A stretch of DNA of 57,998 nt, taken from DATGMP01 sp035293565. GTDB lineage: Bacteria; Pseudomonadota; Alphaproteobacteria; BOG-932; Roseiterribacteraceae. The notes beneath the pieces were generated by a model. That model had not been told where the DNA came from. It did no database searches and saw only the letters and a list, made by a program, of their open reading frames with translations. The DNA lies in assembly GCA_035293565.1 (NCBI GenBank), contig DATGMP010000047.1, forward strand, positions 1 through 57,998, written 5' to 3'. Of the stretch, positions 43,668 to 53,441 are shown in pieces. Made by a program: the position numbers and the translations under genes. Each line of letters begins with the position of its first letter. Position 1 is the first letter of the stretch.

Positions 43668-44363
43668 CTAAGCCTCCAACAGATCGCGGAAGCGGCGCGC
43701 AGCCTTCAGGTCCGACGCGACGACCGCCCGGCGGCGCGCTGCTTCGGCGTCCTCGCCCCAATGGTCGATGCTCCAGCTTTCGTCGAGCTCGGATGCGGCA
43801 AAGGCCTGTGCGGCGTCGATCCGGCCTTCCGTCAGCGCCAGACCGACCACGAGCGAACCCGCAGCCGACACCGCCGCCTGCAATGCACCCAGGCGCCAAT
43901 CATCGAGGCCGCGCACGATCGCTCCGAGCGCTTGCATCGCCTCGGATGGTTGCGATACCGGCAAGACCCCGTGGGTCACGTCCAGCCTCACGCCATGTTT
44001 CTCAGCCACCCAATCGAGCAACGGCTCCCAGGCGGCGCGCTGCTTACGTATGAGCTCAGGCGGCCCGTCCGCACGGTAGCAAACCAGATCGGTTTCGGCA
44101 AAGCGCAGAACGGCTTTTTCGACGTCAGGGCGATGCTGCGCCAGATGATCCAAAACGGTCGCCGCGATCTGCATCAAGGGCATCGTATCGGGCCTGATAC
44201 TCTCACCCTGTTCATCCCACTCGGATGCGATTCCTTCGGCAAGCGCTGCGGTCGGCACGACCAACCGCCGGCGCCCTGGGGTCACCACCGGCTTACCGTC
44301 GAGCAAGATGGCGAAACCTTCATCGTCGGACGTCGTCGCCGTTTCCTTGTAAAGGCGCCTCAA
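43668..44363 (-). CDS. ATP12-family F1-ATPase assembly chaperone
   Basis: 231 residues. ATP12 binds the alpha subunit of F1 and prevents its misassembly. The start LRRLYKETATTSDDEGFAIL and the VTPGRRRLVVPTAALAEGIA block are classic, as are AETDLVCYRADGPPELI and the late DESWSIDHWGED. The initiation codon is TTG 44363, overlapping the pseudouridine synthase stop as TTGA. Family homology begins exactly there, so the longer upstream frame is rejected. It is encoded with a nitroreductase and small membrane protein rather than with ATP synthase genes. Confidence 0.9.
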   Translation of the reverse strand: MRRLYKETATTSDDEGFAILLDGKPVVTPGRRRLVVPTAALAEGIASEWDEQGESIRPDTMPLMQIAATVLDHLAQHRPDVEKAVLRFAETDLVCYRADGPPELIRKQRAAWEPLLDWVAEKHGVRLDVTHGVLPVSQPSEAMQALGAIVRGLDDWRLGALQAAVSAAGSLVVGLALTEGRIDAAQAFAASELDESWSIDHWGEDAEAARRRAVVASDLKAARRFRDLLEA

Positions 44364-45343
44364 TCCTCGATCTCCGCGAACGGGTCGCCATCGTCCTTCA
44401 TGCTGAATCCGAAGCTCTTCCAGGTTTCCCGCATATGCGGCGATAGCGGCGCAGTCACGTCGATCCGACCCCGGCCCGAGGGGTGGGAAAGGATGATCCG
44501 GCGGGCATGCAGATGCAGTCCGCGCCCGACCTCGCCGCCTTCGAGGCGCGCGGCCGGGCCGCCATATTTGAGATCGCCCAGGATCGGCGTGCCGATTGCC
44601 GCCATATGGACACGGAGCTGGTGCGTGCGGCCGGTCAAAGGCCAAAGGGCTACCCAGGCGGCGCGGTGCGCCGCATGGTCGACGACGCTGTAAAGAGTGA
44701 CCGCCGCCCGCCCGTCCTCGTCATCCAGCACGACGCGCTCGCCCCGGGCGCCGGCCCTCTTCAGGAGCGCGGCATCGATCCGCCCTTGCCGCTCGACCGG
44801 CACGCCGACGGTAACCGCCCAATAATATTTGCGCGCGCTCTTGCCCCGGAAGCTTTCGCCGAGCCGCCGCGCGGCCTCCGCGGTGCGCGCGAGCACGAGC
44901 ACGCCCGACGTATCGCGGTCCAGACGATGCACCAGGCGCGGCCGCTCGCCACCGAAGGCGAGCGCATCCAGCATGCCGTCGAGATGCCGGTCGGTGCCGC
45001 TGCCGCCCTGGACCGCCAGACCCGAGGGCTTGTCAATCACGATCACCCAATCATCGCGAAAGAGGACCCGCTTCCGGAGATCGGCGGCGTCGCGCTCGGA
45101 GACCGGCCTTTTGCCCGCCGGCGCGCTCTGTTGTGTGTCGCCCAACGGCGGCACGCGGACCTTCTGACCGGCGGCAAGCCGCGTGCCGGCATCGGCACGC
45201 TTGCCGTCGACGCGAATCTGTCCGGTACGGAGCAGCTTCTGCAGCCGCACATGCGGCACCTCGGGAAAGCGGCGCCGAAACCAGCGGTCGAGCCGCGTTT
45301 CGGTGTCCTCAGGCCCGACCTCCAAGGTCTGGACACCGCTCAT
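44360..45343 (-). CDS. RluA-family pseudouridine synthase
   Basis: 327 residues. An S4 RNA-binding domain (about residues 15-75, RLDRWFRRRFPEVPHVRLQK) precedes the catalytic domain with the motif HRLDRDTSGVLVLA. The Asp there is the nucleophile. The later LTGRTHQLRVHMAAIG segment is also typical. It modifies uridines in 23S rRNA (RluC-like) or another RNA; the exact site cannot be told. ATG 45343 overlaps the stop of the DUF429 gene (ATGA). Confidence 0.92.
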   Translation of the reverse strand: MSGVQTLEVGPEDTETRLDRWFRRRFPEVPHVRLQKLLRTGQIRVDGKRADAGTRLAAGQKVRVPPLGDTQQSAPAGKRPVSERDAADLRKRVLFRDDWVIVIDKPSGLAVQGGSGTDRHLDGMLDALAFGGERPRLVHRLDRDTSGVLVLARTAEAARRLGESFRGKSARKYYWAVTVGVPVERQGRIDAALLKRAGARGERVVLDDEDGRAAVTLYSVVDHAAHRAAWVALWPLTGRTHQLRVHMAAIGTPILGDLKYGGPAARLEGGEVGRGLHLHARRIILSHPSGRGRIDVTAPLSPHMRETWKSFGFSMKDDGDPFAEIED

Positions 45344-46200
45344 GTGACCCCCAGGATCCAGCCCTCGGCGCGGCGTGCGAGCGGATCGAGGCCTGGAGGC
45401 ATCCAAATGGACGGATCGTCGGCAATCCATCTGAGGCCGGCGGATGCTACCAACGCGTCGGTCTCATGGTCGCTGAGCTTGCCTTTGGGCCCGGCATAGG
45501 CGGAAGAACGGAGCGCCGCCAGACACCGGTCGAGATCGTCCCTTGTCCTCACCTTGCTGTTTCCGTGACCGGCTGCGCGCAGAAAGAGGCGCGGGTAAAG
45601 CTCGACGCAGATGACACTGGCGTCGGCCATATCGGCGAACGGCCAGACGCAGAACGCGTCGCCCAGACGCCGCGTCAGCTCCGCCAACACGCGCATCCCG
45701 GCCAAGCCCCCCTTGCCGACCTGACGCGCGCCGACCAGCTTCAACGGGCTTTCGGGCGCACCGTGGCCGCCCTTCCGGCACGCATGTTCGGTCGCGCGAT
45801 GAAGTTCGGCAAAACCGGTCGGCCGTGTACCGGAAGTCCAGAAATGGCGCCGATGCGCTTCATGCTCCGCGAAGGCGCCGCCGTAATAATCGGTGAACTC
45901 AGCGCAGGTCAGATCGACGTGTTTCCAGAGATCGAAGACGGTGTACGCATTGCCGAGGAACGCCCGCGCGGTTTCTTCCGGAAGCGCAAAGGCGCAATCG
46001 ATACCGACCAATAGCCGCTCGTTCGAGCAGCCCGCGAGCCATTCGACGAAATCGCTGCGACGCCATTTGCGGCCGGGCGGATCCACGAGCATGGGCGCAT
46101 CTTGGCCCTTGCCGCATCGGGCAACGGCGATGCCGTCGTACCGAGCGCCCCGCGCACCCGACCAATCGACCCCGACGAAGCCATCGAACGACGTGATCAT
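45340..46200 (-). CDS. DUF429 predicted RNase H-like nuclease
   Basis: 286 residues. The N-terminal FVGVDWSGARGARYDGIAVA, then LLVGIDCAFALPEETARAFL and CVELYPRLFLRAAG, follow the DUF429 pattern. It has three Asp/Glu residues at the places where RNase H-fold enzymes bind metal. SDHETDALVASAGLRWI near the end supplies the last acidic residue. No biological role is known. ATG 46200 overlaps the rarA stop (ATGA), so it is coupled to a recombination-associated ATPase, which fits a role in DNA or RNA processing. Confidence 0.82.
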   Translation of the reverse strand: MITSFDGFVGVDWSGARGARYDGIAVARCGKGQDAPMLVDPPGRKWRRSDFVEWLAGCSNERLLVGIDCAFALPEETARAFLGNAYTVFDLWKHVDLTCAEFTDYYGGAFAEHEAHRRHFWTSGTRPTGFAELHRATEHACRKGGHGAPESPLKLVGARQVGKGGLAGMRVLAELTRRLGDAFCVWPFADMADASVICVELYPRLFLRAAGHGNSKVRTRDDLDRCLAALRSSAYAGPKGKLSDHETDALVASAGLRWIADDPSIWMPPGLDPLARRAEGWILGVT

Positions 46201-47534
46201 GCCTTCGACTTCGCGCTGCGCAGGCGTTTCCATTCCGCGAGCCTCTCGCCCAGCAGCTTCTCGTAGCCGCGCCCGGTCGGTCGGTAGAACTCCTCGCGCG
46301 GCAGCTCGTCGGGAAAGTAGTTCTGACCGGAGAAGGCGTCCTCCTGGTCATGATCATAGGCATAGCCTCGGGCGTAACCCAGATCCTTCATGAGGCGCGT
46401 AGGCGCGTTCAGGATGTGCTTGGGCGGCATCAACGAACCCGATGCTTTCGCCGCGCGCTGGGCAGCACCGAAGGCCGCATAGGAAGCATTCGACTTGGGC
46501 GCGGTAGCCATGTAGAGCACAGCCTCGGCGATGGCGAGCTCACCCTCCGGCGTACCCAGCCGCTCATATGTTTCCCAAGCGGCGAGCGCGATCGTCAGAG
46601 CGCGGGGATCCGCGAGCCCGATATCCTCGACTGCCATTCGCGTCACGCGACGCGCGATATAGCGTGGATCCTCGCCGCCATCGAGCATGCGGGCAAGCCA
46701 ATAGAGCGATGCATCCGGGTCTGACCCGCGCACCGATTTATGGAGCGCGCTGATCAGATTGTAATGCCCTTCCTGGCTCTTGTCGTAGAGCGGCGCGCGG
46801 CGCTGCACGAGCTCGGCCAATCGCTCGGGAGCCAGCGGCGCCGGCGCTTTCAACGCGAAGATCTCCTGCGCGAGGTTGAGCACGAAGCGACCATCGCCGT
46901 CGGCCATGGCGATCAGCGCCGTCCTTGCTTCCGGCGTCAACGGAAGCTTCTCCTTCATGACGTCCTCGGCCCGTTCCAGCAGCTGCTCCAGCGCTTCCGC
47001 CGTCAACCGGTTCAACACGAAGACCTGCGCGCGCGACAACAGCGCGGCGTTGAGCTCGAAGGAGGGATTCTCGGTAGTGGCCCCGATCAGCACGACGGTG
47101 CCGTCCTCGACGTAAGGAAGAAAGCCGTCCTGCTGGGCACGGTTGAAGCGGTGGATTTCATCGACGAAAAGCAGCGTCCCGCCGCCGGTCGCCTGTCGCT
47201 TGCGCGCGGCGTCGAAAACCCGCCGTAGATCCGCCACGCCGGAGAAGACGGCCGACAAGGGCTCGAAAACGAGATCGGTTTCCTGGGCGAGCAGCCGCGC
47301 GATCGTGGTCTTGCCGCAGCCCGGTGGACCCCAGAGGATCATCGAGGCCAGCCGGCCTTGCGCCGCCATCCGTCCGATCGGCTTGTCCGCGCCCAGCAAG
47401 TGATCCTGGCCGATCACCTCGGCCAGCGTGCGCGGCCGCAAGCGGTCGGCCAGGGGCTGCGTGCGCGCCGCCCGCCCGCGTTGCGGCGTCGGCGGAGATG
47501 CTTCGTCGTCGAAGAAGCCTTTTTGGGATGGCAT
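46197..47534 (-). CDS. rarA: Replication-associated recombination ATPase RarA/MgsA
   Basis: 445 residues, the normal length. An AAA+ clamp-loader-like ATPase that acts at stalled forks. Landmarks are PLADRLRPRTLAEVIGQDHL at the start, Walker A GPPGCGKTT, Walker B LLFVDEIHRF, sensor I IGATTENPSFELN and the C-terminal MGS-type RAAKASGSLMPPKHILNAPT. ATG 47534 with GGGAA 8 bases upstream is chosen. It is the first gene of the six-gene operon; its promoter would lie within or beside the repeat at 47563. Confidence 0.94.
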   Translation of the reverse strand: MPSQKGFFDDEASPPTPQRGRAARTQPLADRLRPRTLAEVIGQDHLLGADKPIGRMAAQGRLASMILWGPPGCGKTTIARLLAQETDLVFEPLSAVFSGVADLRRVFDAARKRQATGGGTLLFVDEIHRFNRAQQDGFLPYVEDGTVVLIGATTENPSFELNAALLSRAQVFVLNRLTAEALEQLLERAEDVMKEKLPLTPEARTALIAMADGDGRFVLNLAQEIFALKAPAPLAPERLAELVQRRAPLYDKSQEGHYNLISALHKSVRGSDPDASLYWLARMLDGGEDPRYIARRVTRMAVEDIGLADPRALTIALAAWETYERLGTPEGELAIAEAVLYMATAPKSNASYAAFGAAQRAAKASGSLMPPKHILNAPTRLMKDLGYARGYAYDHDQEDAFSGQNYFPDELPREEFYRPTGRGYEKLLGERLAEWKRLRSAKSKA

Positions 47535-47562
47535 GATTCCCGTCGCCCACAATCGTCAATAT

Positions 47563-47657
47563 CGCGAAGGCGGGAATCCAGACCTTTACGCGCGGCAGCG
47601 CGGAAAAGAATCATATCGCCGCGGATGCGGCTCTACGCCTGGATTCCAGCCTTCGCG
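47563..47657. repeat. Dispersed GTCATTCC-type palindromic repeat, copy 5
   Basis: The 19-base arms CGCGAAGGCGGGAATCCAG (47563-47581) and CTGGATTCCAGCCTTCGCG (47639-47657) are inverted with one mismatch, around 57 bases. GGAATGAC follows the right arm. It fills the gap between rarA and the lipoprotein gene. This is the largest and best-kept copy in the window. Confidence 0.8.
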
Positions 47658-47672
47658 GGAATGACGAATCTG

Positions 47673-47954
47673 TTACAGGGAGCACCGCTTCAGGCAGGAT
47701 TTCAACTGGTCGGGACAGACGCCATTCGGGCCAAGCATGTTGTTGGGGTCGTCCGGATGGCCAAGGTTGTGCGTGCCCGGCATGCCTTCGAACCGATCCA
47801 TGCAGGCGTCATATTCCGAATTGCAGCGCCGATCGCAGCTCTCAGGCACTCCGGAAACGGGCGTTTCCGCCGGCTTTTCCGGCGCCATACAGCCGGAGAG
47901 CGCCAGCGCTCCAGGAAAAAGAAAAGTCGCTGCGAAAACCGCGCGGAACGCCAT
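47673..47954 (-). CDS. Small cysteine-rich lipoprotein
   Basis: 93 residues. A lipoprotein signal FLFPGALALSGC has a good lipobox (LSGC). The mature part has six further cysteines, arranged CDRRC, DAC, GVC, SC and RC. Three disulfides are likely in the periplasm. No family is recognised. ATG 47954 has GGGGAAG 5 bases upstream. It follows rplQ by 22 bases on the same strand and may be read through from the ribosomal operon. Confidence 0.72.
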   Translation of the reverse strand: MAFRAVFAATFLFPGALALSGCMAPEKPAETPVSGVPESCDRRCNSEYDACMDRFEGMPGTHNLGHPDDPNNMLGPNGVCPDQLKSCLKRCSL

Positions 47955-47976
47955 TCTTCCCCTATCGGACCGCCGC

Positions 47977-48399
47977 TTATTCCTCGGCCGCGGCTTCCTC
48001 ATCGCTCTGCTTCGGGCCGCTATCCTTGCCCTTCTCGGCAGGATCGCGATCGACCAGCTCGATCACCGCCATCGGCGCGGCGTCGCCATAGCGGAAGCCG
48101 GCCTTGAGTACACGGGTGTAGCCGCCGGCGCGGCTGGCATAACGCGGCCCGAGTGTCTCGAACAGCTTCTTCACCACCGCATCGTCGCGGAGCATCGCAT
48201 GGGCACGGCGGCGATTGGCAAGACCGCCGGTCTTGCCGAGCGTGATCAGCCGCTCCACGACGGGGCGGAGATCCTTTGCCTTGGGCAGGGTCGTCTTGAT
48301 CTGCTCATGCTTCAGCAGTGCAGCCGCCATGTTGGCGAACAGGGCGCGCCTGTGGCTGGAGGTACGGTTGAGTTTGCGACCGTTGAGACCATGACGCAT
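47977..48399 (-). CDS. rplQ: 50S ribosomal protein L17
   Basis: 140 residues. The family start MRHGLNGRKLNRTSSHRRA is exact and fixes the ATG at 48399. The ANRRRAHAMLRDD and YTRVLKAGFRYGDAAPMAVIEL segments follow. The acidic C-terminal tail (SDEEAAAEE) is common in alphaproteobacteria. It is the last gene of the alpha operon, after rpoA. The 136-base gap to rpoA holds a small CCGGCTC/GAGCCGG-like hairpin but no gene. Confidence 0.96.
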   Translation of the reverse strand: MRHGLNGRKLNRTSSHRRALFANMAAALLKHEQIKTTLPKAKDLRPVVERLITLGKTGGLANRRRAHAMLRDDAVVKKLFETLGPRYASRAGGYTRVLKAGFRYGDAAPMAVIELVDRDPAEKGKDSGPKQSDEEAAAEE

Positions 48400-48535
48400 G
48401 GCATGCCCTTTCTTCACTTGGCCCGACGCGCGGGACCGATGGTGGCGAACGCGGACGCCTCACCCGTGAGAACGCCCAGCGCGCGGGCCGTCCGACCCGC
48501 TAGAGACCGGCCCTAGAGCCGGCTATTGACGAGCT

Positions 48536-49549
48536 TCAAAAGGGCTCGTCGAGCTTCTTGGCCAGATCCTCGATGTTCTCCGGCGGCCAGCCCGGCACCT
48601 GCATGCCGAGATGGAGGCCCATCGTGGCCAGTACTTCCTTGATCTCGTTCAGCGACTTGCGGCCGAAATTCGGAGTCCGCAGCATTTCGCCTTCGGTCTT
48701 CTGAACCAGATCGCCGATGTAGATGATGTTGTCGTTCTTGAGGCAGTTCGCCGAACGAACCGAAAGCTCCAGCTCGTCGACCTTGCGCAGCAGATTGCGG
48801 TTGAACGGCAGATCCTCGTGTCGATCCTCGCCCGAGCGCGCGGCCGGCTCGTGGAAATTGACGAAGATTTGCAGCTGGTCCTGCAGGATCCGGGCGGCAT
48901 AGGCCACGGCGTCCTCCGGCGTGATCGCGCCGGTGGTCTCGATCTGCATCGTCAGCTTGTCATAGTCGGTGATCTGGCCGACGCGGGTGTTGTCGACCTT
49001 GTAGGACACCTTGCGCACCGGGCTGAAGATACTGTCGATCGGGATCATGCCGATCGGCGTATCCTCGGGACGGTTGGCCGCGGCGGGGCGGTAGCCCTTT
49101 CCGGTCTGAACCGTGAGTTCCATGTTGAGCCGCGCGTCGCGATCGAGCGTGCAAATCACGAGATCGGGGTTCATGACCTCGATGTCGGCCCCCGCCTCGA
49201 TCATGCCTGCGGTGACCTCGCCCGGCTGGTCGGCACGGAGCCGCATGCGGCGAGTGCCCTCGCCATGCATGCGAAGCGCCAGCGACTTTACGTTGAGCAC
49301 AATATCGGTGACGTCCTCGCGCACGCCCGGGATCGAGGAGAATTCGTGCAGCACGCCATCGACCTGGATCGCGGTGACAGCCGCGCCCTGGAGCGAGGAG
49401 AGCAGCACGCGCCGAAGCGCGTTGCCGAGCGTCAGCCCGTAACCCCGCTCCAGCGGCTCGGCGATGATGCTACCCAGTCGCCGGGGATCGGCGCCAGGCT
49501 GCGTGCCGAGCTTGCTCGGCTTGATCAATTCTTGCCAATTCTTATGCAT
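48536..49549 (-). CDS. rpoA: RNA polymerase alpha subunit
   Basis: 337 residues. The N-terminal assembly domain carries EPLERGYGLTLGNALRRVLLS, the dimer motif, and the C-terminal domain carries LELSVRSANCLKNDNIIYIG and FGRKSLNEIKEVL, which bind UP elements and activators. The length is normal. It sits between rpsK and rplQ in the usual alpha-operon order. Confidence 0.97.
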   Translation of the reverse strand: MHKNWQELIKPSKLGTQPGADPRRLGSIIAEPLERGYGLTLGNALRRVLLSSLQGAAVTAIQVDGVLHEFSSIPGVREDVTDIVLNVKSLALRMHGEGTRRMRLRADQPGEVTAGMIEAGADIEVMNPDLVICTLDRDARLNMELTVQTGKGYRPAAANRPEDTPIGMIPIDSIFSPVRKVSYKVDNTRVGQITDYDKLTMQIETTGAITPEDAVAYAARILQDQLQIFVNFHEPAARSGEDRHEDLPFNRNLLRKVDELELSVRSANCLKNDNIIYIGDLVQKTEGEMLRTPNFGRKSLNEIKEVLATMGLHLGMQVPGWPPENIEDLAKKLDEPF

Positions 49550-49644
49550 TTGCGTTCACCCTGAATTGCGCGCCCCATCCAATCGGACGCCAATCGAGCC
49601 GTCAAAAGGCCGATCCGGAGGATGTCGAACGGATCGGCGGAAAA

Positions 49645-50040
49645 TCAGACGCGTCGCCGCTTGGGCGGCCGTACGCCGTTATGCGGAACCGGCGTGATGT
49701 CGCGGATCGCGGTGATGGCGAAGCCGACGGTCTGCAACGCCCGGAGAGCCGATTCCCGGCCCGAGCCCGGCCCCTTCACCTCGACCTCGAGGGTGCGCAT
49801 GCCGTGCTCCATCGCCTTGCGGCCGGCGCTCTCGGCCGCGACCTGGGCCGCGTAGGGCGTCGATTTGCGCGACCCCTTAAAGTCGGCGCTACCGGCCGAG
49901 GCCCAGGCGATCGCGTTGCCCTGCGCGTCCGTGATCGTGATGATCGTGTTGTTGAACGACGCGTTCACATGCGCGACGCCGGAGGTGATGTTCTTGCGCT
50001 CCTTGCGGCGGAGCCGCTGCGCGGTGGTCGGTTTTGCCAT
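49645..50040 (-). CDS. rpsK: 30S ribosomal protein S11
   Basis: 131 residues. VAHVNASFNNTIITITDAQG, AWASAGSADFKGSRKSTPYA and the C-terminal ITPVPHNGVRPPKRRRV are conserved S11 signatures. S11 forms part of the platform at the mRNA exit side of the 30S subunit. ATG at 50040, 45 bases after rpsM. Confidence 0.97.
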   Translation of the reverse strand: MAKPTTAQRLRRKERKNITSGVAHVNASFNNTIITITDAQGNAIAWASAGSADFKGSRKSTPYAAQVAAESAGRKAMEHGMRTLEVEVKGPGSGRESALRALQTVGFAITAIRDITPVPHNGVRPPKRRRV

Positions 50041-50085
50041 GAATCCTCGAACTTCGAGCTGATTTCGCCTGAGGAAAAGCCTCGA

Positions 50086-50466
50086 CTACTTCTTGGTCGC
50101 CTTCTTCTTGCCGGCGATCGGGCGAGCCGGTCCCTTACGGGTCCGGGCATTGGTGTGGGTGCGCTGGCCGCGGACCGGCAGGCTCTTGCGGTGGCGCAAG
50201 CCCCGGTAGCAGCCCAGATCCATCAGGCGCTTGATCGAGATCGCGACGTCGCGGCGAAGGTCGCCCTCGACCTTGTAGCCCTGGTCGATCGCCTCGCGGA
50301 TGCGGAAGATTTCATCATCGGTCAGCTCATTGACCCGGCGCTGGGTCGCAATGCCGACCTTCTGGCAGATCTCCGACGCCCGCTTCGGCCCGATGCCATA
50401 GATATAGCGGAGGGCGATCTCGACGCGCTTTTGCGCGGGAATGTTAACACCAGCGATACGGGCCAA
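50086..50466 (-). CDS. rpsM: 30S ribosomal protein S13
   Basis: 126 residues. ARIAGVNIPAQKRVEIALRY at the start and HRKSLPVRGQRTHTNARTRK near the end are S13 signatures; the protein contacts tRNA and the 50S subunit. The start codon is TTG at 50464-50466, supported by GAGGAG 8 bases upstream and by the universally conserved A-R-I-A-G-V that follows. A rare start in a highly expressed gene may limit its yield. It opens the alpha operon, behind its own promoter and leader hairpin. Confidence 0.96.
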   Translation of the reverse strand: MARIAGVNIPAQKRVEIALRYIYGIGPKRASEICQKVGIATQRRVNELTDDEIFRIREAIDQGYKVEGDLRRDVAISIKRLMDLGCYRGLRHRKSLPVRGQRTHTNARTRKGPARPIAGKKKATKK

Positions 50467-50497
50467 GGCCTAGCTCCTCGATTGACGTCCGCGAACG

Positions 50498-50521
50498 AAA
50501 AATGCCCCTCGATTGGGGCAT
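50498..50521 (-). terminator. Hairpin with U-run in the rpsM leader (terminator or attenuator)
   Basis: Read on the minus strand, ATGCCCC (50521-50515) and GGGGCAT (50508-50502) pair around a 6-base loop and run into TTTTT (50502-50498). This has the form of an intrinsic terminator. It can end the spc transcript after adk. Because the rpsM promoter lies upstream of it, it would also lie in the leader of the alpha operon. Confidence 0.65.
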
Positions 50522-50560
50522 GCACCATCGGCCGGTCGTCGGTACTCCGGAAAGCGGCGC

Positions 50561-50588
50561 ATTATAGGGATGTATCCTTACGCGTCAA
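50561..50588 (-). promoter_or_regulatory. Promoter of the rpsM-rpsK-rpoA-rplQ operon
   Basis: On the minus strand TTGACG (50588-50583) and TATAAT (50566-50561) are 16 bases apart, an almost perfect sigma-70 promoter. The predicted leader to rpsM is about 90 bases and contains the hairpin at 50498-50521. Confidence 0.75.
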
Positions 50589-50602
50589 TGGGCCGCCGGA
50601 AC

Positions 50603-51253
50603 TCAAGCCGGCTCCAGCAGGGCTTCGATCTCCTCGGTGACTCGGTCGATCGGCGCCATGCCGTCGACGGTCTTAAGGATGCCCTTCTGTCGGTAATAGG
50701 GGAGGATCGGCGCGGTCTGGCTGCGGTAGACCGCGAGCCTGTTGCGGACGGCCTCGGGCTTGTCGTCCTCCCGGCGGATGAACTCGGCCGAGCCGCATTT
50801 GTCGCAGACGCCCGCGACCTTGGGCTTCTGGTTCGCGTCGTGATAGCCGGCGCCGCATTTGGCGCAGGAATAGCGGCCGGCGATCCGCCCGACCAAGGCT
50901 TCCTCGTCCACCTTGAGCTCGATCACGGCGTCGAGCTTGATCCCCTTGTCGGCCAGCATGGCGTCGAGCGCCTCGGCTTGGGGCACTGTCCGCGGAAAAC
51001 CGTCTAGAATGAAGCCCTTGCGGGCGTCCGGCTGCTCGATCCGCTCGGCCAGCATTTGGATCATCAGCGCGTCGGGCACCAGATTGCCGGCGGCCATGAT
51101 CGCTTGGAGCTGGCGGCCCAGCTCGTCACCCGCATTCTTGCGAGCGCGCAGCATGTCGCCTGTCGAGATCTGGACCATGCCGTGGGTCTGTTCCAGGCGC
51201 TGGGCCTGCGTTCCCTTCCCGGCGCCCGGCGGCCCCAGCAGAATGATGTTCAT
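50603..51253 (-). CDS. adk: Adenylate kinase
   Basis: 216 residues, long-LID type. It interconverts ATP, AMP and ADP. The P-loop is GPPGAGKGTQAQRL, and GFPRTVPQAEALD carries the AMP-site Arg. The LID holds a zinc site of four cysteines (CAKC, 16 residues, CDKC). Zinc-binding LIDs are common in Gram-positive and some alphaproteobacterial enzymes. ATG 51253 is used, 31 bases after secY; the longer frame is unsupported. Confidence 0.96.
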   Translation of the reverse strand: MNIILLGPPGAGKGTQAQRLEQTHGMVQISTGDMLRARKNAGDELGRQLQAIMAAGNLVPDALMIQMLAERIEQPDARKGFILDGFPRTVPQAEALDAMLADKGIKLDAVIELKVDEEALVGRIAGRYSCAKCGAGYHDANQKPKVAGVCDKCGSAEFIRREDDKPEAVRNRLAVYRSQTAPILPYYRQKGILKTVDGMAPIDRVTEEIEALLEPA

Positions 51254-51284
51254 CCCTGACTTCCCCTTGATGGTCTGGCGGCGC

Positions 51285-52646
<1,362 letters not shown>

Positions 52647-52726
52647 CGCGGACCCTCAAACAGGACGATAGGAGCGGCGCGTCATAGATAAGTACGCCCG
52701 CTCCATCGCACCACCTTCACACGCCT

Positions 52727-53221
52727 TCAGGTCTCGGAGCCCGCGCTCTCGGCGGGCTTGGGCGCCGGGAGTTCAACCGTACCCCCGCCCTTTTCGACGG
52801 CCGCAACTGCAGCGGCCGAGGCGCCGGCAACCGAAAATCTGACCTTCTTCGCCGACAAATCGCCCTTCGCCAAAAGCCTGACGCCATCCCGGCTACGGCG
52901 AAGCACGCCGGCGTCGACGAGGGCGGCCGCGTCGACCACCTTGCTCGAATCCAGCTTCTTCGCGTCGATCGCCTTCTGAATCTGCCCAAGATTGACGACG
53001 ACGTAGTCGAGCCGCGACGGATTCTTGAATCCGCGCTTCGGAATACGACGGTGGAGCGGCATCTGGCCGCCCTCGAAGCCGTTGATCGCCACACCGGTGC
53101 GGGCCGTCTGGCCCTTGCCGCCGCGGCCGCCGGTCTTGCCCTTGCCCGAGCCGATGCCGCGCCCGATGCGCGTGCGGCCCTTGCGGGCGCCCGGATTGTC
53201 CCTGATCTCGTTGAGCTTCAT
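52727..53221 (-). CDS. rplO: 50S ribosomal protein L15
   Basis: 164 residues. The Gly/Lys/Arg-rich start RKGRTRIGRGIGSGKGKTGG and GFEGGQMPLHRRIPKRGFKN are L15 signatures. The protein helps late 50S assembly. It follows rpmD by 7 bases and precedes secY by 80 bases. Confidence 0.96.
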   Translation of the reverse strand: MKLNEIRDNPGARKGRTRIGRGIGSGKGKTGGRGGKGQTARTGVAINGFEGGQMPLHRRIPKRGFKNPSRLDYVVVNLGQIQKAIDAKKLDSSKVVDAAALVDAGVLRRSRDGVRLLAKGDLSAKKVRFSVAGASAAAVAAVEKGGGTVELPAPKPAESAGSET

Positions 53222-53228
53222 CTCGCCG

Positions 53229-53441
53229 TTACTCCGCCCCCTCGACCCGCACCAAGTGCTTGACCGTGGAAATCATACCCCGCACCGCCGGCGTGTCCTC
53301 GAGCTCGCGCGTGCGGCCGATCTTGTTGAGACCCAGGCCGATCAATGTCTGACGCTGGTAGGCCGGACGCCCGATCGGGCTGCCGACCTGCGTGACCACG
53401 ACGGTCCCCTTCTGATCCTCGCTCTTCTTTGCGCGCGCCAT
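53229..53441 (-). CDS. rpmD: 50S ribosomal protein L30
   Basis: 70 residues. VTQVGSPIGRPAYQRQTLIG and LGLNKIGRTRELEDTPAVRG match L30, which stabilises the 50S subunit near domain II of 23S rRNA. Its ATG shares one base with the rpsE stop (TGATG). Confidence 0.94.
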   Translation of the reverse strand: MARAKKSEDQKGTVVVTQVGSPIGRPAYQRQTLIGLGLNKIGRTRELEDTPAVRGMISTVKHLVRVEGAE

